Position numbers and translations under genes: made by a program. The notes under the pieces are model-generated. The model saw only the letters and a list, made by a program, of their open reading frames with translations, was not told the DNA's origin and did no database searches. From NCBI GenBank assembly GCA_020638455.1, contig JACKIK010000006.1, positions 1 through 61,860 on the forward strand: a stretch of DNA of 61,860 nt. Reading direction: 5' to 3'. The DNA comes from Hyphomonas sp. (lineage in GTDB: Bacteria; Pseudomonadota; Alphaproteobacteria; Caulobacterales; Hyphomonadaceae). Shown here one piece after another: positions 8,563 to 17,175 of the stretch (the stretch's first letter is position 1; the number at the start of each line of letters is the position of its first letter).

Positions 8563-9660
8563 ATGCCCGACCAGGCACACCATCCGGACCGCTCACCCAT
8601 CCGCGACGTCCAGTCCTATATCGGGCTGCCGCTCATCTATAATCACTGGTATGTCGCGGGTTTCGACGACGAGTTCGGGGAAATGCCGAAAGCCAAGACG
8701 CTGCTGGAGCGGTCCATCGTGTTCTACCGGACGAAGGCCGGAGAGCTGACGGCCCTCCAGAACCGGTGCCTGCACCGCTCCTTCCCGCTGGCGGACGGGA
8801 CGCTGAACGGCGACAATCTGGTCTGCGGCTACCACGGCATGGAATATGACCCGGACGGCAGGATCGTCCGGATTCCGTGCCAGGACCGCGTGCCGAACCG
8901 CAAGCTGAAGAAATATCCCCTGCGCAAGCAGGGCCCGTACATCTTCATCTGGATGGGCGACGAAGATGCGGTGGACGAGTCGAAGCTGCCGGATTTCAGC
9001 TTCCTCGGCGACCCGCAATACGAATGCGTGCACGAGGAAAAATTCGTCGAGGGCAGCTACCTGCTGATGATGGAGAACCTCAACGATCTCACGCATTTCT
9101 CCTTCCTGCATGCAAATTCCTTCGCTTTCGGCGAATATTTCGGGCGGCTGGAAACGGAAGCCGGCAAGGACGAGGAAGGCGTCTATTGCTACCGCCTCGA
9201 CCGGGACTGGAAGCGCCAGACGGAGCGGCTGCCACCCGCCCTGCAGGAAAAGCTGAAGGGCAAGGAGGTGCTGAACCGGAATGGTGGCGTCAATGCGGGC
9301 CCCGGCCTGTTCAAGGGATTTTCGCCCCTTTACGTGTACGGAGCGGATGGCGAGGTCGAAATGGAGCTGAAGACCTATGTCATGCACTTCGTGACGCCGG
9401 AGACGAAGACGACGGCGCATTACTGGTGGTCCCTCTGCCGGGACTACGGCCTTGGCAATGACGAGGCAAAGGCCGCGACCAAGGCCCTGTTCAGCCGCGC
9501 CTTCGACGAGGACCTCTGGGCAATCAGGAACATGCAGGCCCTGCTGGAGCAGGATCATGCCGACTATGAGGAACTGATCATCGCGGGCGACCAGGCCGGC
9601 ATGCTTTTCCGCCGCGAAGTCCTGGAATGGGTGAAGGCGGAATATCCTGAATTCCGCTGA
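8563..9660 (+). CDS. Rieske non-heme iron aromatic ring-hydroxylating oxygenase, alpha subunit
   Basis: A 365-residue oxygenase component with an N-terminal Rieske [2Fe-2S] domain and a C-terminal mononuclear-iron catalytic domain. Rieske ligands are C69, H71, C88 and H91 (CLH and CGYH motifs). The catalytic iron is bound by the NDLTHFSFLHAN segment near residues 177-186 (D, H, H). The type resembles vanillate O-demethylase or other single-component-alpha oxygenases. No reductase or ferredoxin gene is adjacent, so electrons must come from elsewhere. The start at 8563 follows an AGGGAG site; an upstream in-frame ATG at 8452 overlaps the putative promoter and is unlikely. Substrate unknown. Confidence 0.88.
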   Translation: MPDQAHHPDRSPIRDVQSYIGLPLIYNHWYVAGFDDEFGEMPKAKTLLERSIVFYRTKAGELTALQNRCLHRSFPLADGTLNGDNLVCGYHGMEYDPDGRIVRIPCQDRVPNRKLKKYPLRKQGPYIFIWMGDEDAVDESKLPDFSFLGDPQYECVHEEKFVEGSYLLMMENLNDLTHFSFLHANSFAFGEYFGRLETEAGKDEEGVYCYRLDRDWKRQTERLPPALQEKLKGKEVLNRNGGVNAGPGLFKGFSPLYVYGADGEVEMELKTYVMHFVTPETKTTAHYWWSLCRDYGLGNDEAKAATKALFSRAFDEDLWAIRNMQALLEQDHADYEELIIAGDQAGMLFRREVLEWVKAEYPEFR

Positions 9661-9664
9661 AGGC

Positions 9665-10507
9665 TTACAAAAGGTAGTGATCACCCGCGGCGCGCACCGT
9701 GACTTCACCGATCGAGACGCCCCAGGGCTGGTCAATCGCGTGCATCACTTCGGCGGCGATGAAGGCAGGGTCCAGCACCAGGTAGTCAATCAGTTCCGGA
9801 TCGAGCTTTGACGGGTCGAGCGTGCCGGCCTGAAGGGCCTGAAGGGTTTCGCCGAACTCCATGATGTTCTGGCCGACAATGCCGACCACGGCGGCGGGAT
9901 TGATGACGCCCGCGCCGAGCCCTGTGCCGGGCACGCCGGTTGGCTTGACGATGGTGACCTTGATCTTCCCGCGCGATTCCATGCGCAGCGATTCCGACAG
10001 GACGTTCACCGCCGCCTTGGTCGCGCCGTAGACGCCGGCGCCAACGACCGGGAAATTGCCGTAGATGGAGGAGATATTGATGACGTGCCCGCGCCCCTGC
10101 GCGATCATCTGGTCGTGGACGGCGATCATGCCGTTCATCACGCCCCGGAAATTGATGTCGATGCAGCGGTTCCACGCCGCCAGCGCCGCCTTGTGATCGG
10201 AGAAGAAGGCGAGCGGCATGATGCCGGCATTGTTGATCATCACATCGATGGCGCCGTAGGCCTGCACCGCCCTTGCGGCGAGGGCCTCCATGTCTTCCGC
10301 CGAGGTCACGTCCGCCTTTACCGCCAGCGCATCGCCGCCGGCTGCGCGGACCAGCTCTGCCGTTTCCTTCGCCGCGTCGTCATTGATGTCGGCACAGACC
10401 ATTTTCGCGCCGCGCGCGCCGGCCTGTTGGGAGATCAGGCGGCCGAAGCCTCCGCCGCCACCGGTCACCACGATGACCTTGCCCTTCACATGATCCGTAT
10501 CCGGCAT
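9665..10507 (-). CDS. SDR family oxidoreductase
   Basis: A 280-residue classical short-chain dehydrogenase. The cofactor loop is TGGGGGFG near residue 15, followed by an acidic CADIND suggesting NAD preference, then NNAGIM, a serine in NISSIYG and the catalytic YGATK. It ends 5 bp from the convergent Rieske gene and follows the ATP12 gene by 20 bp in the same direction. It may be co-transcribed with the ATP12 end of the crcB series, although its function is unrelated. Substrate unknown. Confidence 0.88.
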   Translation of the reverse strand: MPDTDHVKGKVIVVTGGGGGFGRLISQQAGARGAKMVCADINDDAAKETAELVRAAGGDALAVKADVTSAEDMEALAARAVQAYGAIDVMINNAGIMPLAFFSDHKAALAAWNRCIDINFRGVMNGMIAVHDQMIAQGRGHVINISSIYGNFPVVGAGVYGATKAAVNVLSESLRMESRGKIKVTIVKPTGVPGTGLGAGVINPAAVVGIVGQNIMEFGETLQALQAGTLDPSKLDPELIDYLVLDPAFIAAEVMHAIDQPWGVSIGEVTVRAAGDHYLL

Positions 10508-10527
10508 TTTGTCCCCCTTCTGTTGAT

Positions 10528-11244
10528 CTAGCGCAGCGCGCGTATCCAGGCGTCGAGCGCCCTTGCTTCCTTGCGGCGGGCTTCGGTGGCGATCTTCGCC
10601 TCGTCATCCTCGCCCCATTGTTCGTTCTGCCAGGCCTCGTCGATGCGCGAACGCTCGAACGCTTCGGAGGCGGTCATCTGGCTCTCCATCACGGCAAGCG
10701 CCAGCAGGGCGGAACCGAACAGGCCGCAGGCATAGACCGTACCGGTCAGGCGAAAATCGTCCATGCCGAGCACATGGTGGCGCGCCGCTTCGAGCGAGGC
10801 GTCCGGCTGCGGCGAGGCGACGACGCCTTCCACCGGCACAAGGAAAATGTCGAGCGCCCGGCCGGCCCACTCACGAACGGGGGCCCAGTATTCGTCCTGG
10901 CGCGCGACCAGTTCCTGCGGGCCTTCGGCGAGGTGGCAGATCAGGTCCGTCTCGCAATAGCGGGCGACTTCGTCGGCCATCTCCTCGCGCATCTCCGGCG
11001 TGCGGTCGATGGCGACATTGGCGAGACGGGTGAGGTGCATGCGGGCAAGGTCGATCCGTTCGCCCTGCCCGTTCCATTCGGCGGCAATCGCCTTGGCAAG
11101 TTTCTCGGTCGGCAGGCTGAACGCCTCGCGCGCTGGCGTCTTGATCGAGCGGCCGTCCAGCGCAACGGTCCAGCCGCCGGGGATCTGCTCGGCTTCGGCC
11201 TGCTTGTAGAAACGTTTCGGGCGTTCGGTGGGCGCGTCTGTCAT
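10528..11244 (-). CDS. ATP12 family F1-ATPase assembly chaperone
   Basis: A 238-residue homolog of mitochondrial ATP12, the chaperone that binds the F1 alpha subunit during ATP synthase assembly. Recognised from RFYKQAEAE, WTVALDGRSIKTPAR, the ETDLICHLAEGPQELVARQ segment and the C-terminal ESQMTASEAFERSRIDEAWQ. In bacteria the family is found mainly in alphaproteobacteria, where it often lies beside the rluC/HAD genes seen here. I start at the ATG at 11244 (MTDAP); an in-frame start 36 bp upstream adds an Arg-rich extension with no family counterpart. Cytoplasmic. Confidence 0.9.
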   Translation of the reverse strand: MTDAPTERPKRFYKQAEAEQIPGGWTVALDGRSIKTPAREAFSLPTEKLAKAIAAEWNGQGERIDLARMHLTRLANVAIDRTPEMREEMADEVARYCETDLICHLAEGPQELVARQDEYWAPVREWAGRALDIFLVPVEGVVASPQPDASLEAARHHVLGMDDFRLTGTVYACGLFGSALLALAVMESQMTASEAFERSRIDEAWQNEQWGEDDEAKIATEARRKEARALDAWIRALR

Positions 11245-11289
11245 GCGCGAGGCTTTACGCCTCCGCGCGCCGCCTTCCAAGTGCGCGCG

Positions 11290-11742
11290 TCAGCTTTTCC
11301 GCGTCGGATCGGGCTCGCGAGCGAGGCGGAAGTTCGGCGCGTCGAGGCGCAGTACGTCGCGAACCTGCCGGGTCTCCGGATCGATCAGGGCGAGGGAGCG
11401 GCCGAAACGGACCGTCTGCAGGCCGTCGACCTTGAGGTCCGTCTCCACGATGACACGGAATTCTGCACTCAGCGCGGGCATGTAGGCCGGCAGGATATCG
11501 CCGTCCTGCAGTTCCGCCTCATAGGGCGAGGCGCCGAAGCAGATGCGATGGTCGCGGAAGCCGACGGCGCAGGTCTGCCCGTCCATCTGGAAATTCCGGT
11601 CGAAGGCATTGTAGTCGGCCTGGGTGAAATGGGAGACGGCCACAGGCGCCGCTTCCGCCACCGGATTGCCTTTCACGGCATAGAATGCACCGGCCCCGAA
11701 CAGGGCGGAGCCCATGATGGCGAATTCGATCTTGAGGGTCAT
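11290..11742 (-). CDS. Small membrane-anchored or exported hypothetical protein
   Basis: About 150 residues. The N-terminus (MTLKIEFAIMG followed by SALFGAGAFYAV) is a single hydrophobic segment that could be a signal anchor. The rest is soluble, with two cysteines (QTCAVGF and RICFGAS) that may pair. No family recognised. It lies between the HAD and ATP12 genes in the same orientation, so it is probably part of that transcript. The ATG at 11742 starts the hydrophobic segment; a GTG 18 bp upstream is an alternative. Confidence 0.65.
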   Translation of the reverse strand: MTLKIEFAIMGSALFGAGAFYAVKGNPVAEAAPVAVSHFTQADYNAFDRNFQMDGQTCAVGFRDHRICFGASPYEAELQDGDILPAYMPALSAEFRVIVETDLKVDGLQTVRFGRSLALIDPETRQVRDVLRLDAPNFRLAREPDPTRKS

Positions 11743-11824
11743 GATACTACCGGCGTCCACCTGTGCCGCAGGGGCTGGAGGGTACTCTACAGCCTACGGC
11801 GGGACCCTCTTGCGCCCGATTTGG

Positions 11825-12496
11825 CTAACGAGCGGTAAACGCCGACAGGCTCTCGCGGAGGGAGCCGAAATCATGGTGGATCTCGTCCGCACCGGCGGCT
11901 TCCAGCTCGTGCGCCGCACCGAAGCCCCAGCTGACGCCAAGGGTGCGGACGCCGGCCGCCCGGCCCATGGCGATGTCGTGGATGGCATCGCCGATCATCA
12001 CGGCACTGCCCGGCTCGACGCCGAGCGAATCCATCGCCATTTCCACCATGAACGGGTGCGGCTTTCCCGGTCCGTCATCGGCGCACCAGATGGTGTCGAA
12101 GAATTGCTCGAGTTCGTGCGTGTCGAACAGCGAGCGGATGCCGGCACGCGACTTCCCCGTGGCCATGCCGATCAGCCAGTCATTGTTCCGCAATTCCTCC
12201 AGCGCGTGGACGGCGCCATCGTAGAGCGGCTCGTGGAAATCCGGCTCTGTTCTCAGGGTACGGAAGGATGTGCGGTAGGATTCGACGAGGGCATCGAGAT
12301 GTTCGGGCGAGATGTCGTCCGGCGCGAGGATGCGGCAGGACTCGTGCAGGCCGAGGCCGACGATACGGCGTGTGGCATCATAGGCGGGTGGCGCAAGGTC
12401 GTTTGCCTCGAAGGCGCGCGTCATGGCGCGCTGGATCGTGTCGCGGCTGTCCACAATGGTGCCGTCCATGTCCCAGATTGCGAGGCGGAGCGTCAT
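11825..12496 (-). CDS. HAD-IA family hydrolase (phosphoglycolate phosphatase-like)
   Basis: A 223-residue haloacid dehalogenase-type phosphatase with motif I WDMDGTIVDS (nucleophile D9, D11), motif II in MATGKSR, a lysine in GPGKPHP, and motif IV GDAIHDIAMG. The all-helical cap between motifs I and II marks subclass IA. Substrate not predictable; phosphoglycolate or beta-phosphoglucose types are closest by look. Its ATG overlaps the rluC stop (ATGA at 12493-12496), so translation is likely coupled to rluC. Confidence 0.88.
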   Translation of the reverse strand: MTLRLAIWDMDGTIVDSRDTIQRAMTRAFEANDLAPPAYDATRRIVGLGLHESCRILAPDDISPEHLDALVESYRTSFRTLRTEPDFHEPLYDGAVHALEELRNNDWLIGMATGKSRAGIRSLFDTHELEQFFDTIWCADDGPGKPHPFMVEMAMDSLGVEPGSAVMIGDAIHDIAMGRAAGVRTLGVSWGFGAAHELEAAGADEIHHDFGSLRESLSAFTAR

Positions 12497-13539
12497 ATGA
12501 ACGGTGCCAGCGGGTCCTTGCCCGCTTCCTGTTCAAGGAAGCCGAGCGTTTCGAAGGTCTGCTTCATGTGCGGCGGCAGCGGCGCGACGATCTTCAGCGG
12601 TTTCGCATTGGGCCGCGGGATGACGAGGGCGCGGGCGTGCAGATGAAGACCCGGTGCGAGGCCCTGCGGCACTTCACGGCGGCACTGGTATTTGAAGTCG
12701 CCAAGGATGGAGGTGTTCATTTCCAGCATGTGGAAGCGCAACTGGTGCATCCGGCCGGTCTGCGGTTTCAGGGCCACCCAGGCGGCGCGCTGGCCGGCAG
12801 TGGAAATGACATTGTAGTCGGTGATCGCGTGGCGCGCGCCTTCGACACCCTGGGCGGAGCGGAACATCCGTTCACGGTCTGAATCGCGGCGGCCGCGCGC
12901 CTTGGGATCGACGACACGGTAGCCGTCTTCCTCGCGTTCGTCCGGAATGCCCTTCACCATCCAGCAGCGGATCTGGCCCATGGGCGGGTTGGGCACGCCG
13001 ACCGTGACGGCCCAGTAGACCTTGTCCATGTCGCGGCTGCGGAACAGCTCGGCCAGCTTCGCGGCGGCAGCCGGGTGCTTTGCGACCAGAAGAACGCCGG
13101 ATGTGTCCTTGTCCAGCCGGTGGACCAGGACCGGCCGGTGCTGCCCGTCACTGAGCGCGGCCAGCATGCCGTCAATATGCTTTCCCTGCCCGGAGCCGCC
13201 CTGCACGGCAAGGCCGGCCGGCTTGTTGAGGGCGATCATATCATCGTCCTCATACAGAGTGATGCTCTTGAGGAAGGCCCGGTCTTCCTTCGACAGCTTT
13301 GCCGCCTTGTCAGGCGCGGGCTTTGCGCCATCGCCCTCCAGCAGCGGCAGGCGCACCTGCATGCCGGCGCTGAGGCGTGTATTCGCCTTGGCGCGGCTGC
13401 CGTCGACACGGATCTGGCCCGTCCGCAGCATCTTCTCGACCTGGCCCTGGGTCAGCTGGACGCGGCGCTTGATCCAGCGATCCAGCCGCGTGCCTTCTTC
13501 CTTGTCTGTGACGGTCTCGGTAATGACCTGTCCGCTCAT
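12493..13539 (-). CDS. rluC: RluA-family 23S rRNA pseudouridine synthase (RluC-like)
   Basis: A 348-residue enzyme that isomerises uridine in 23S rRNA. It has an N-terminal S4 RNA-binding domain (residues about 15-75) and the RluA catalytic motif HRLDKDTSG near residue 140 with the essential Asp. Length and C-terminal GRMHQLRFHM fit RluC/RluD; RluC is the likelier assignment because the crcB-rluC-HAD order is common in alphaproteobacteria. It overlaps crcB upstream and the HAD gene downstream, each by an ATGA. Confidence 0.87.
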   Translation of the reverse strand: MSGQVITETVTDKEEGTRLDRWIKRRVQLTQGQVEKMLRTGQIRVDGSRAKANTRLSAGMQVRLPLLEGDGAKPAPDKAAKLSKEDRAFLKSITLYEDDDMIALNKPAGLAVQGGSGQGKHIDGMLAALSDGQHRPVLVHRLDKDTSGVLLVAKHPAAAAKLAELFRSRDMDKVYWAVTVGVPNPPMGQIRCWMVKGIPDEREEDGYRVVDPKARGRRDSDRERMFRSAQGVEGARHAITDYNVISTAGQRAAWVALKPQTGRMHQLRFHMLEMNTSILGDFKYQCRREVPQGLAPGLHLHARALVIPRPNAKPLKIVAPLPPHMKQTFETLGFLEQEAGKDPLAPFI

Positions 13540-13919
13540 GCAAACACCTTGCGGGCGAGCCAGAGGCCGAGGAACAGCGCCATGAGGCCCAGCGTCACGG
13601 AAAGCAGTGCATAGGCCACCGCCCGGGTCACGTCGCCGCCGCGGACGAAGTTCGCCACTTCCAGCGAGAAGGCCGAGAAGGTGGTAAAGCCGCCCAGCAC
13701 GCCGGTCGCCAGGAACAGGCGCAGCGTCTGCGGCCCGCCCTGCCCGCGGAAAGCCAGCCAGCCGATGAGCAAGCCCATCAGCAGGCTGCCGAGAATGTTG
13801 ACGAGGAACGTGCCATGCGGCCAGCCGGGCGGCAGGTGCCGCACCACATAGACGCTGACCCCATGGCGCAGGGATGCCCCGATCGCGCCACCTGCCGCAA
13901 CTGCAAGAAATCCGTTCAT
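13536..13919 (-). CDS. crcB: Fluoride efflux channel CrcB/Fluc
   Basis: A 127-residue, four-helix membrane protein that exports fluoride as a dual-topology dimer. The family signatures GASLRHG, N41 in VNILGSLLMG, and GGFTTFS (residues 76-82) with the pore phenylalanines are all present. I start at the ATG at 13919. The frame stays open far upstream, but only because it runs antisense to the GH51 gene. It is the first gene of the leftward crcB-rluC-HAD series. No fluoride riboswitch was recognised in the 135 bp before it. Confidence 0.93.
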   Translation of the reverse strand: MNGFLAVAAGGAIGASLRHGVSVYVVRHLPPGWPHGTFLVNILGSLLMGLLIGWLAFRGQGGPQTLRLFLATGVLGGFTTFSAFSLEVANFVRGGDVTRAVAYALLSVTLGLMALFLGLWLARKVFA

Positions 13920-14054
13920 GCGCGGCCTTCTAACGGCATCCTGCCTTTTGTACCAGCGGCTTGCGCGGTGTGCGGCCATTCGGTTGCAGCTTGACCCGGC
14001 CCGATATCGGCAGGCAATGTTAGCGCTCGCATAAATAGCTGCCGGGAGGAAAAA

Positions 14055-15599
14055 ATGAAAAGTCCGAATAAGTGGCTCTCGGCCGGCCTCGCCGGGCTGG
14101 CGCTTGCCGTCCTGCCCGCCGCAGCGCAAGCGAAACTGGACGTGGACCTGACCTCTCCTATCGGAACGATCCAGCCGGAAATCTACGGACAGTTCCTCGA
14201 ACACCTCGGCGCGCAGCCCTATGACGGCATCTGGGTCGGGCCGGACAGCGACATCCCCAATACGGACGGCATTCGCGACGACGTCTTTGCGGCGCTGAAG
14301 GCGTTGCACGTGCCGGTGATCCGCTGGCCGGGCGGATGTTATGCCGATCTCTACCACTGGCGCGACGGCCTCGGCCCGCAGGACCAGCGTCCGCTTCGCA
14401 ACAACATGGTCTGGGGCGGCACGCCGGAACCGAACGCCTTCGGCACGCATGAATTCTTCAATCTGGCCGAGCGCCTTGGCGCCAGGACCTATCTCAACCT
14501 CAATCTCGGCACGGGCAGCACAAGGGAGGCCGCCGACTGGCTGGAATACCTCACTGCCACGACCGGCGCGCGGGCGGATGAGCGCCGCGCCAACGGCCGG
14601 GAGGCGCCCTGGACCGTCGACTATGTCGCGATCGGCAACGAGACCTGGGGCTGCGGAGGCCATCAGACGCCGGAAGCCTATGCCGACCAGTACGCCATGT
14701 ATGCCAGCTTCGCGAAGACCGAAGGCGAACAGCCGAAGCGCATCATCTCCGGCTCGCATGACGAGAATATCGAATACTCCGACACCGTGCTTTCGCATCC
14801 CTATATTGCAGACCTCGCAGAGGGAATTTCGCTGCACGTCTACACGCTGCCGACCGGCGACTGGGGCCACAAGGGCGCGGCAACCGGCTTTCCCGAGGAG
14901 GAATGGATTTCCGCCATCCAGCGCACGCTTCGCATGGACAAGGTGATCGACGCGCAGGTCGCCATGTTCGCGAAGCATGCCGACCTGCCGGACGATTTCG
15001 GCCTGTATGTCGACGAATGGGGCATGTGGGTCGATCCGGCCACGGAGGACGATCACAAGCTTTACCAGCAGAACACGATCCGCGACGCTGTCGTTGCCGC
15101 GCTCAATCTCAACATCTTCCAGTCCCATGCCGATGTGGTGAAGATGGCGAACATCGCGCAGATGGTGAACGTGCTGCAGGCCATGATCCTCACGGACGGG
15201 CCGCGCATGGTGCTGACGCCGACTTATCATGTGTTCGAGATGTATGAGCCTTTCATGGGCGCCGAGGCGCTGCGCGTGACCCTCGACACGCCGGACTATG
15301 CACTCGGCGAGGTCGCCGTGCCCGCGATCAGCGCCAGCGCCGCCCGCCGGACGGACGGCAAGATCGTGCTCGCCCTGGTCAACGCCGATGCTCGTGACAG
15401 CCATACAATCGATGCGAGCGCGTTCGGGGCGCGCCGCGCCGAGGGGCGCATCCTGACTGCAGTGACGATGGACGCCCACAACACCTTCGATCATCCCGAC
15501 ACGGTGAAGCCCATGCCCTATGCGGCGAAGGGGAGCCGCGGCACGCTGGTGCTGTCGCTGCCGCCGCGTTCCGTGATCGTCGTCACGCTGGAGCAATAG
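14055..15599 (+). CDS. Exported alpha-L-arabinofuranosidase (GH51)
   Basis: A 514-residue secreted glycoside hydrolase releasing terminal arabinofuranose from arabinan or arabinogalactan. A Sec signal ends near PAAAQA. The catalytic acid/base lies in AIGNETWGCGG (about residue 197) and the nucleophile in YVDEWGMW (about residue 321), both with the GH51 context. RWPGGCYAD and the C-terminal beta-domain also fit. GGGAGG precedes the ATG. It is a single gene, divergent from crcB. It complements the GH53/GH2 galactan enzymes encoded about 35 kb away. Confidence 0.9.
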   Translation: MKSPNKWLSAGLAGLALAVLPAAAQAKLDVDLTSPIGTIQPEIYGQFLEHLGAQPYDGIWVGPDSDIPNTDGIRDDVFAALKALHVPVIRWPGGCYADLYHWRDGLGPQDQRPLRNNMVWGGTPEPNAFGTHEFFNLAERLGARTYLNLNLGTGSTREAADWLEYLTATTGARADERRANGREAPWTVDYVAIGNETWGCGGHQTPEAYADQYAMYASFAKTEGEQPKRIISGSHDENIEYSDTVLSHPYIADLAEGISLHVYTLPTGDWGHKGAATGFPEEEWISAIQRTLRMDKVIDAQVAMFAKHADLPDDFGLYVDEWGMWVDPATEDDHKLYQQNTIRDAVVAALNLNIFQSHADVVKMANIAQMVNVLQAMILTDGPRMVLTPTYHVFEMYEPFMGAEALRVTLDTPDYALGEVAVPAISASAARRTDGKIVLALVNADARDSHTIDASAFGARRAEGRILTAVTMDAHNTFDHPDTVKPMPYAAKGSRGTLVLSLPPRSVIVVTLEQ

Positions 15600-15604
15600 G
15601 CAGG

Positions 15605-15625
15605 GCCCGGTTTCGCGAGCCGGGC
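15605..15625. terminator. Possible hairpin after the GH51 gene
   Basis: Arms GCCCGG and CCGGGC enclose a 9-base loop, starting 5 bp past the GH51 stop. There is no T-run, so its role in termination is uncertain. Confidence 0.35.
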
Positions 15626-15714
15626 GAGCTGCCGGAGCCTTCCCGCGCCTCACGGGATGTGGGCCATGCCGGTATCAGTTGCCCAGCGCGGCATCCTGCG
15701 GAAAGATGCGCGCC

Positions 15715-17175
15715 ATGACGTGGGTTGTGATCGGCATATTCTGGGCAATCCTGCTGGTGGCCATCCTCTCGCGGGGACCGCTGATCCTGTATGTGCTGTT
15801 CGGGTGCTTTGCCTTCGGCACGCTGGCGGTGGTGCCTCCGGCCCTGACCGGCGGGACGACCTTCGTTCCGGCACCGTTCGCCGCGCTGGGTCTGGTCGCC
15901 TGGTCGGCGCGGAAGCATGGCGGCGTCGCCGGGATGGTTTCGGTGCTCACCGCGCCGGGCGGCCTGTTGCTGCTGACCCTGTTCGTGACATTTGCGGCGA
16001 CGAGCGGGCTGTTCCTGCCGCGCCTGCTGGAAGGCCAGATCTATGTCATCCCCGTGCGCGGCAGCGAAAACGGACTGAGCCTGCTGGCGCCGAGCACGCA
16101 GAACATCACCCAGGGCGCCTACCTCGTGATTTCCCTGCTGGCCGCCGTCGGCGCGTGGGCCGCGGCACGGACCCGCCCCGCCGAGACATACCGCGCGGCC
16201 GTCGTCGGCGGGATGATCGTCGTTGCGACCGGCATTGCCGACATGATCCTCGGCGACAGCCCCCTGCTGGCGCCGTTCCGCACGGCGACCTACGCCCTCA
16301 ACACCGCGCAGAACATGCAGGGCGTGGACCGCGTCGTCGGCCTGATGAGCGAACCGGCGACCTTCGGGTCGCTCTGTGTATCGATGGCGGCGCTGATCTA
16401 CTTCCTGAGCCCCGGCTTCGATCGTCCGCGCCCGGCGGTCTATGTGTCCGCGCTCACCACGATCGCGCTGCTGGCGATGGCGGCACTGTCGGCCTCGTCC
16501 ACGGCGCAGGTGATGCTGGGCGTGTTCGGCCTGCTGGCGACGGTCAGCGCGCTCTATGCGATGGTGGTGCACAAGCAGCGGCTGTCCCGCGCGAGCATCC
16601 TGTCCAGCATCTTCATCGCCTCGATGGGGATAGCCGGCGTCGTGTTCCTGCTGGCCTTCATGCCGCGAACCGTTCAGCCCATTCTCGACCTGCTCAACAC
16701 CCTGCTGGTGGAAAAGACACAGTCCCAGTCTTTCGAGGAGCGTTCGTCGTGGAACGTCGCCGCCTGGGACGCCTTTGTCGCCTCACGCGGGCTTGGCGTC
16801 GGGCTCGGCAGTTGCCGTGCATCGAGCTGGGTGCTGGCGCTGCTCAGCAATACGGGGATCGCCGGAACCCTGCTGCTGGCCGCCTTTCTCGGCCTGCTGC
16901 TGATGTCGAAGCACCAGTCGGCGACCTTCCGCGACCGCTTCCGGATGCGCGGGGCAAAGCTGGTCCTGCTGGTGTCCATGGCCGGGCTGACCCTGTCCGG
17001 CACATCCGCGGATTTCGGCGTGTTCGCCGCTGCCTGCATGGGGTTCATCCTCGCCTGGAAGTACCCGGCCGCCGATGCGCAGGCTCAGGAAGCGGATCGC
17101 GCCCGGCCCGCCACAGGCGTCAGGCCGCAGGTTGCGCGGCCGGCAGCGCCTCGGGCCCGGTCACCTGCAGGATGA
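15715..17175 (+). CDS. Wzy-like polysaccharide polymerase / O-antigen ligase-type membrane protein
   Basis: About 486 residues with some ten to twelve predicted membrane helices and a long periplasmic loop in the C-terminal third. This loop holds SFEERSSWNVAAWDAF and GLGVGLGSCRASSW, the pattern of O-antigen ligase/Wzy proteins. It would polymerise lipid-linked repeat units in the periplasm after flipping by the Wzx protein at 24995-26521. I use the ATG at 15715, which has GGAAAG upstream; two further in-frame ATGs lie up to 36 bp before it. The hydrophilic tail rich in Ala, Pro and Arg overlaps the end of the convergent glycosyltransferase gene by 56 bp. Confidence 0.8.
   Translation: MTWVVIGIFWAILLVAILSRGPLILYVLFGCFAFGTLAVVPPALTGGTTFVPAPFAALGLVAWSARKHGGVAGMVSVLTAPGGLLLLTLFVTFAATSGLFLPRLLEGQIYVIPVRGSENGLSLLAPSTQNITQGAYLVISLLAAVGAWAAARTRPAETYRAAVVGGMIVVATGIADMILGDSPLLAPFRTATYALNTAQNMQGVDRVVGLMSEPATFGSLCVSMAALIYFLSPGFDRPRPAVYVSALTTIALLAMAALSASSTAQVMLGVFGLLATVSALYAMVVHKQRLSRASILSSIFIASMGIAGVVFLLAFMPRTVQPILDLLNTLLVEKTQSQSFEERSSWNVAAWDAFVASRGLGVGLGSCRASSWVLALLSNTGIAGTLLLAAFLGLLLMSKHQSATFRDRFRMRGAKLVLLVSMAGLTLSGTSADFGVFAAACMGFILAWKYPAADAQAQEADRARPATGVRPQVARPAAPRARSPAG

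Noticed and set aside
13920..14054. Possible fluoride riboswitch before crcB
   Set aside because: I looked for the conserved GGNGATGG...CCGCC-type pseudoknot elements on the minus strand and did not see them.
13920..15653. A very long open frame on the minus strand extending the crcB frame to about 705 codons
   Set aside because: It lies antisense to the GH51 gene, and the residues before the CrcB start are Arg/His-rich with no domain. GC-rich codon bias creates such open antisense frames.
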